Of a stretch of 64,000 nt of DNA, positions 57,370 to 64,000 are shown in pieces; position 1 is the first letter of the stretch, and every line of letters starts with the position of its first letter. The notes below the pieces were generated by a model. That model saw only the letters and a list, made by a program, of their open reading frames with translations. It searched no databases and was not told the DNA's origin. Position numbers and translations under genes: made by a program. Source of the stretch: Sipunculus nudus (lineage: Eukaryota > Annelida > Sipuncula > Golfingiida > Sipunculidae); contig CM049310.1 in NCBI GenBank assembly GCA_026874595.1, forward strand, positions 47,815,058 through 47,879,057, read 5' to 3'.

Positions 57370-58340
57370 TTTTAGCGAACCTGTGAGCTTATGCGATGGC
57401 GAGGCGTCGTCCGTCCGCCGTCCGCGGTCCAAGGTTGGCTGTCCACCGGTGGTCCATGGCTGTAAGTCAGAAACCGTCGGAGCTAGCAGCTCCAAATTAC
57501 ATGTAAGAATTAGTCACATGTGAAACTTGGTGCCCTAGAGCTTATTATTGGGTATCTGCATCAATTTAGATTTTATAGAGAAAAAGCTAAAAACCTTTAA
57601 AAATCTTCTCCTCTGAAACAATCTAGCCAAATTGTCCAATATTTTACAGAAATATTCCCTGGAACAATTTCTCTAAAGTTTTCAGTTGGTTCCAGTTCGG
57701 TGCTTTTTGACCAAGTTACAGGAAGTTGAACTTAGTCATTTGCATGCTAAAATTACAATCTCAGAAACGGCTGGAGCTATCATCATCAAATTCTATGTTA
57801 ATGTTGGTCACTTGAGGAATTGGTGGCGCCACATGCATTGGTCTTTTTGTACGGGAGTCAACGGTGCCGAGGCATACAGAGGGCTACAAAAAACTTCTTC
57901 TCTGAAAGTGTAAAGCCAAATTGTTTAATATTGTACAGTTCTTTCTTAAATTTGTTCAAATGGTCTCTGTTCAATGACCTTTGGCCAAGTTATGGGAAGC
58001 TGAATATAGTCAAATGTTATAGCAGCCCATTTCTGCTCAGTTGCTACAAAGATCTTCTTCTCAAAAACCACTTGGTCAAATTCTTTAATCTCACACATGA
58101 ATGATCCTTGGATGTTGATAATTCTAATTTGTTCAAATGGTTTTGATTTATTATTTTCTTAGATTTTATAAAGGAAAACATATAAAAAAGATATAAAAAT
58201 CTTCTTCTCCGACATTTTCTAGCCATATTGTCCAATATTTCAAAGAAATGTTCCCTAGAACAATCTCTCACATATTTGTTTGAATGGCTCCAGTTCGGTG
58301 ATTTTTGGCCGAGTTACAGGAGGTTTAACTTTGTAATCTG
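57370..58340 (-). repeat. Dispersed repeat family B copy, inverted
   Basis: It begins with TTTTTAGCGAACCTGTGAGC at 57370 and a GTCCGTC-rich tract, the mirror image of the termini at 1764, 11940 and 47049. Inverted body phrases follow ('gtggcgccacatgcattgg', 'gatttttggccgagttacagg'). Confidence 0.65.
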
Positions 58341-60870
58341 TGCAAAAAACATGAAACTGTTAAGCTGATTGGTTTAAACTTTACAAGAATTGTTCTATGG
58401 TATTGTTCTGTCAGTTTTATAAGAATATATTGGGTAAATGCAGCTTTAAAAAAAGCAGTGTAGCCAATTGAAGAAGGCTTTCAGTGTTTGAAAACAGATT
58501 TGGCAGCATGGCAAGTTTCAACATGTCAAGTCAAAAGGTCAATCAGTGCACCCAGGTGCAGTCCAGACATCACCATGGCAACTGACCTAGCTCTGCCTAG
58601 TGTCCAGATACAGTCTAGATGTCTAGACGATGTGTCTGGACATATCGTCTAGACGTCTAGAACCTGCCAACTGTGTAAGATTTTACAATAGGTCAAGTTA
58701 CGCTCCGTATCTATATATTACTTTGGCAGACTGCCAACCAACCATTTCAGATTTGCAAACAGGTCAAGTTTCAGCCTGAAAGAGCCAGTGGTAAGTTTCA
58801 GTCTGTAAGAGCCAGTGGTGCGGTTACATGTGGCACATTAGGTACCCTTGACCTGGGATAAAGCTGAGCCTCCATTGCCAGGATGCATGAATATGTGTGA
58901 CTCAATACCAAGGCCAAAAGAGGAACTTGTTCTTAGTTCCTTCATATGTCAGTATATAGCCGTTAGAATTAAGAGAGTCCACAGTCTCCCAAGCTTGCCC
59001 CGCCAAGCCATCGTGATGCGTTGACAGTTACCGTATACACTGTTTTGGTTCTGACTGATGAAAACAGTCATGGTCCTGTGTTTTTTTAATAGCAAGGCGT
59101 AGATTAAATAAGTTATAAGGTATTACCAGGTGTACCCTTGATCCGATATTGGGCTTGTGACATCACTTTTTTAATCCGTACGCAAAACGGCAGCCCCCCA
59201 GGAGCGGTTCGATATTGGTCAAACAAACGTATATCAAATCTCATTAGATTATCTTATAGGTCTAACACAATTGCCTATGAACTAATCCTAATATAGATTT
59301 TACATAAACTTAGCCCTATTCCTGGAGGAAAAGCTTTTTTTCTATTTATTTTTCCACAAAAACATGAGGATGTATGATTGTTCAAAACTATTGGCACATC
59401 TATGAGCACTGTCAACTCGGCAGTGACGTCACCAACAGGGAAAACCCCTGTTACTGAAAATTCTGGATCTCATCAAAAGCTTAGTATTTCTGACACTGTC
59501 AGCCCCGAATTTTCAGGGAAGAATAAAAACAACATGTGTTGCTAGACTTAAGTTATTTCTAAATTTTGCAGGTGACGTCACAGTTTGCACCGGCAAAACA
59601 CACCAGGGCCCAGTCTCTGTTCTGAATGAAATCCTCCATGCACGTATCATCACCGCGTGCTATTAAGTTTACCTAACCTATTTTGTTAGGGCAGGGTTTG
59701 ATAAGGGCACGGAAATACAACGGAATAATACTCCGAAGACAATCTCAAGGTGGCAACCTAACTGCGAAGTGACCACTATTTTCCAAGTACATTATGGGGG
59801 AACGCTCTTGGGATGACCGCGCCTTCATACTTAAAACAGCCACCACCAACAGTTTAAGTGAATATATTAGTTATATTATTTGTCACTAGATGGCAGCACC
59901 TACCACGTTTTCTTGGGAAATAAAGGACAGGGTCAGCGTCAAAACTTGCCTGTGTGACATCTGTAAAAACCTGTTGTTAAGGCCTTTTCTGAACAAAAAA
60001 AGCTAAAATCAGATATTCCCCCCCTGAGAATATGTCACCTACACAGGTTAATAAGAGCAGGAAATCTACCGCTTGTGCATCTCCTTTTCTGGTCTGAACG
60101 AATTGAAGCCAAGCATTTCAAAACAAGCCTTGTCACACCATGTCTTTGACAGATGTCACAGATTTAAACGTGAGTAACCGATATTGTTTCTCCGTTTGAG
60201 ATTATGCTTAACATTAAAAAAAAAACTCGGGGGTTCAATGGGAGCGTACGTAACGGCTAGAGCCAACCAGAGCAAGCCAAATAAACAACTTTCTATTGCA
60301 TCCTTAGAATAAATTTGACCTTGTGACCTAAAAACTTTCAGACTTTTTGACATTTTACATCAACCAGCTTGACACAGGTTTATTGCATAACTCTTACTTA
60401 TACCTGTCAGCATGTAAGCTATGAAATATCAGCTCTTTTAAAAATGTTTTTAATATATCTGTCATTCCCTGTAGTAGGCCTATTTTCATTAAGTATTCAC
60501 ATCGAAGCTCGCATTTCTAAATAATGCTCGCATAGATTACCTCCAAATTTGCAATGTTTATTCATCTTGATATATCATGTATAATGAGACTGGATGGGCC
60601 ACCTATTGTTAATTTTGAGATCTGTGATTAACACTCGAGACATTTTAAGCTCCTTAGCACAGTCGGTCAATTTTGAGTAAAAATTCAAACAAAAGCACCA
60701 ATTTATGTATAAATAATGCCCAGATTGTCTTAAATATGCCATAAGTGTTGTCCGTAGACAGCTTTTGATCCCTTTTTGAAAAAATGCCATGTATTGTTTT
60801 TTAATCAAGTATGAGCTCAGCAAACAAATGTTCAGCATTAAATTGTCAACAGAAAGTTCCGTGCGATAAA
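58341..60870. other. Region without recognised gene
   Basis: A near-perfect palindrome lies at 58621-58654. Repeats shared with 10.4 kb ('ttggcagactgcc', near 58728) and with 28.04 kb ('ggctagagccaaccagagc', near 60257) are present. No splice-phased coding segment or domain was found. Confidence 0.4.
58613..58662. repeat. GTCTAGAC palindrome
   Basis: Positions 58621-58654 read GTCTAGACGATGTGTC then TGGACATATCGTCTAGAC, a 34-bp near-perfect palindrome. It is extended on each side by a further imperfect TCTAGA-containing arm, about 50 bp in all. Confidence 0.85.
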
Positions 60871-60872
60871 CA

Positions 60873-60874
<2 letters not shown>

Positions 60875-60912
<38 letters not shown>

Positions 60913-61034
60913 GATTTACGTTTATAATAAAAGAGATTTACCCACACCCCAACCCCACACACATGCACATATATAAGTATATAAGGTATCAGTTCAGGCA
61001 ATCTTCAGCAATTGAGGAATACATAAATAATAAA

Positions 61035-61074
<40 letters not shown>
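60875..61074. repeat. Two (TA)n microsatellites
   Basis: TA runs occupy 60875-60908 and 61038-61074, separated by unremarkable sequence. Confidence 0.95.
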
Positions 61075-61078
<4 letters not shown>

Positions 61079-61662
61079 TATACACTGTATATATATTCTT
61101 ACCATCCTGCACAGACTGAATATGCAAAGAAATCCTTCCAATAACATGTACACGCGTGTTAAGCCGGCCGTAATGGCAAATTTCATGGTTATTTTGAGAC
61201 TCGTACAGCAATCCGTATGTATTAGATCAGAAACCAGAGTATCAAATCTGCATTCATACTTTTTTTTGCACCGGACCACCAACTGAAGCTGTGTGGTTTC
61301 ATCAGATACATATACTCTTGTCATCCGGCAAAAATTGACCTAAATTCTGAGGTCTTCAAATGTGACAAAATGGAATGAATGTTCGGCCATAAAGTTACAG
61401 GACCTGCATGCTTGTCAGCTGTCCCATGGGTCAAGGCATGTCCTTTTGAAAGAAGCCATGTAAGGAGCATAGTAACTGTTTTGGGGACTATTCCAAGACA
61501 GCTTGACAGCATTTACTTGGGATGATGGTTGATTACATTGAGTATTTTGTGTTTTGATAGCAACTTTTAAGTATTGGCATACATGTTCTCCATTCTTTAT
61601 CGTAAATCGCCTTGAGCAGTTGTACGTTAGTGTCACTATTTAAAATGTATACACTTTTGTAA
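61075..61662. other. Region without recognised gene
   Basis: Short frames on both strands but no domain or exon pattern. Confidence 0.35.
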
Positions 61663-61680
61663 CTATTATTATTATTATTA

Positions 61681-61747
<67 letters not shown>

Positions 61748-61773
61748 ATTATTATTATTATTAATATTAATAA
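61663..61773. repeat. (ATT)n microsatellite
   Basis: A run of ATT/TTA trinucleotides of about 80 bp, then an imperfect continuation. Confidence 0.95.
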
Positions 61774-64000
61774 TAAATGTTCAGACTCTTCCTACCCCCC
61801 TCCATATTTGAAATTTCTTTCTTTCTTGTTATTTAATGTGCGCTTGAATAATTCAAAACGTACATGTTAAAGTTAATATAACGTAAGGTCGGATATCTGG
61901 TGGCACAATTAGTATATAACGTTCAAGATGGACTCATTTGTGAATATCTGAGATTTTAGTTCAATATAACACCAGCAGGTGACGCCATTAGTACTAAGCG
62001 CACTTGGCTTTGTGCATGTGGGGCCTACTGAACTTGTTTGCACCCCTACTTAATAAACATCAGATCGGACTCCACTGCCGATGTAGCTGTGTGCTTTATG
62101 TGTTAAATAATTGACTAACTTTTGTTCATCAGAATGTTTAATCAGGCTTTTTCTATGCTGTCATTTTTTAATCTGAGACTTTCTTAATAATATCTCTTTC
62201 TCTTGATTTCATTTAACATAGACTTCAATTTTATTCTTACTTTTAAAAAATTAAAAAAAAAAAAAAATCAGAAGCGAATACAGTCGTCACTACCATCGAT
62301 GTCCGCCCAAGTAAAACGAAATCCAAGATTTGAACATCCGAGTTCGAGTTATTGTACATCTGTAGTGGCCAGTAGATGTCGCCAGTATGTAAGACAAGCG
62401 CTGACACCCCGTGTTCCATGATGTTCCTCAAGGCCAATAAATGGTGGTATACCAAGAAAGGACCGATCCATATTCCTGTTTGTTTATATCATTTTTGTGT
62501 AACAATGATTTGTTTCTATGCAGCCGGAATGAAATTAACTGATATTAATTTTACATGTTTACTTTTATCAACAAGTGAGGTAAGAATCGTAGGAACTTAA
62601 TGTACCTATCCAACACAATTTCAATGCAGGTACTGTATTGAACCGTAATTCGTTCGAATCATATAGAGGTTTCTTTCTCTCTTTTTACATATACACCATG
62701 CACAGACGTGCGCGTGCACACAAACACGCAGGTGACGCAAGCATGGTCACAGATAATCCTCCCCATTCTCTCTCTCTATCTCTCTCTCTCTCTCACGCAC
62801 ACAAGTACCAGCTTGCGTAATCGGAGCAAATGCAAGCTATCATCAGAAATAAATTTAAGTAAGTTTGTTAAGAAAGATGTTCATTGGATTTCAGATGTGC
62901 GGTTTAATCAAGGAACAGGTGGCCATCTTCCGGAGGGCCCCGTCATCAGTATGTCAATTTATCTGGCCTTCACAGGTATTGATTTACCTTTTACAGCGCC
63001 AGTGAGAACAATCAATCCACGATACAGGGCTGTGATCACAGTCACCAGAACGAGACTTCAGGGACCAAGCGCGCGACTGATTCCATGTACTGGAATATAA
63101 TGGACTCAGAGCTCTGAAATGAACCAGCAGGACGTGTGCTCACAAAACGAGACTTACAGAAAAAGCTAACCAGGTCGTGGGACCAGTCTGTACTGCATTG
63201 ATCATAAAACCGCTACAGGGGGCGCCAATTTAGACTGGTTAAGGTCAAAGCCCCCTGTTGAAACATGGTATAGTTTGACACCATTTAATGCGCCATTACA
63301 GTTTTTTTTTAAAGCAGGGAGATGGATGGTATGCACTTGAATTGCACGTCGTATACCGGCATGCATCAGTATCATGTACAGCTTCCCCTGGTTTGATTGA
63401 TGTCTCCTTTAACTTTGCATTATTCCCCCAGGTATGCCCTGAACACCGGACAACCTTTTTATCGGAAGTACTGACCCGTGACACCAGGTGTCGCTATGTA
63501 CACTGAGGGTGACGATGTGAGCGTCTCAGAAACAAACTGTTTGTCCAAAAATGAACCGTCATGCAGCCTGCCAGTAAGCGCGAGGCAGATTTACCCGACT
63601 GTAAAAATTTATTACCGTGCAATTCTATTAGATTTGGTCAACACAGACCAGCACAAACGATGCAAACCAGATATCCAGTATATGTATAACTTTGAAACTG
63701 ACTGAGCATCCATGCGACCCCATATGAGCGTAATTGTAGGTCCTCATATTACCGTGACGTTTTTAAAAGGGGGTAACTTGGTACACATGATACATAAAAC
63801 AAGTGTAGACACAGAATCAATATTTCTAGGATAGTATGTGTTGGTGAATGAATAAAGGCACGAGTCAGTTCTAAAAACAAATATAAAACACTTGAGAATT
63901 TGTCATATAAACATGGGAAAATCATATGTTTTGGCATATGGAGCATAAAAGTGTGTAAAACTTCAACCCACACTATTTCTAGTGCATAAACATATGATGG
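61774..64000. other. Window end without recognised gene
   Basis: It contains a (CT)n run at 62767-62794. A 130-codon plus-strand frame (62708-63100) starts within low-complexity sequence and has no domain. I support nothing else here. Confidence 0.4.

Noticed and set aside
62708-63100. 130-codon ORF near the window end
   Set aside because: It begins in a CT/CA low-complexity run and shows no domain or splice-phased neighbour.
49212-64000. Initiator exon of ACOX
   Set aside because: I looked for a minus-strand Met-led segment resembling the family N-terminus with a phase-0 donor and found no convincing candidate, so none is reported.

Overview
This is a eukaryotic, AT-rich and intron-dominated genomic window, most likely from a bivalve mollusc. 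The reasons are one host gene split into short exons with GT-AG or GC-AG introns, a tRNA-derived SINE bounded by a target-site duplication, repeats built like the bivalve 'pearl' elements (terminal palindrome, tandem core, GACA/GACG tetranucleotide tract, terminal hairpin), and Helentron, Ty3/gypsy, Merlin/ISXO2 and PIF-like remnants. No bacterial operon, rRNA or CRISPR array is present. The species is inferred from repeat style only.

The only host gene I can support is a peroxisomal acyl-CoA oxidase (ACOX1-type) on the minus strand. Eight consecutive coding exons lie at 49069-49211, 44296-44456, 37161-37268, 28507-28626, 19597-19712, 15454-15628, 4816-4975 and 2039-2229. They join in phase at every junction, except for a frameshift inside the 15.5-kb exon. 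They cover roughly the region from the N-terminal alpha-helical domain to the catalytic-glutamate motif (about 390 codons of a family that is usually about 660 aa). The first exon and the C-terminal exons are not visible and probably lie outside the window. Only about 2.5% of the 47-kb span is coding. The 15.5-kb exon carries a 5-bp tandem duplication that breaks the frame. Two introns appear to use GC donors. A decayed extra copy of one exon lies at 38767-38899.

Everything else is mobile or repetitive DNA, mostly inside ACOX introns. From low to high coordinates: dispersed repeats (1-1.8 kb); a GC-richer island with a small zinc-knuckle ORF (2.7-4.0 kb); an LTR-like unit (6.9-7.7 kb); a 1.5-kb TIR element (8.4-9.9 kb); dispersed and tandem repeats with nuclear-receptor-like half-site clusters (10.9-18 kb); a SINE, nested MITEs and a hAT-like element (21.3-24.2 kb); a decayed Helentron with PIF1 helicase and endonuclease (25.0-27.5 kb); a decayed Ty3/gypsy element (29.2-32.7 kb); a 1.5-kb, 35-bp minisatellite with higher-order structure (35.4-36.9 kb); a pogo-like end (37.5 kb); a 28-bp minisatellite beside an exon (43.9-44.3 kb); and a gag remnant (48.0 kb).

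Upstream of the first visible exon are a nearly complete pearl/HINE-like element (50.6-52.5 kb), a broken Merlin/ISXO2 transposase (53.2-54.5 kb), further repeat arrays (56-58.3 kb) and microsatellites. From 58.4 to 64 kb I recognise no gene.
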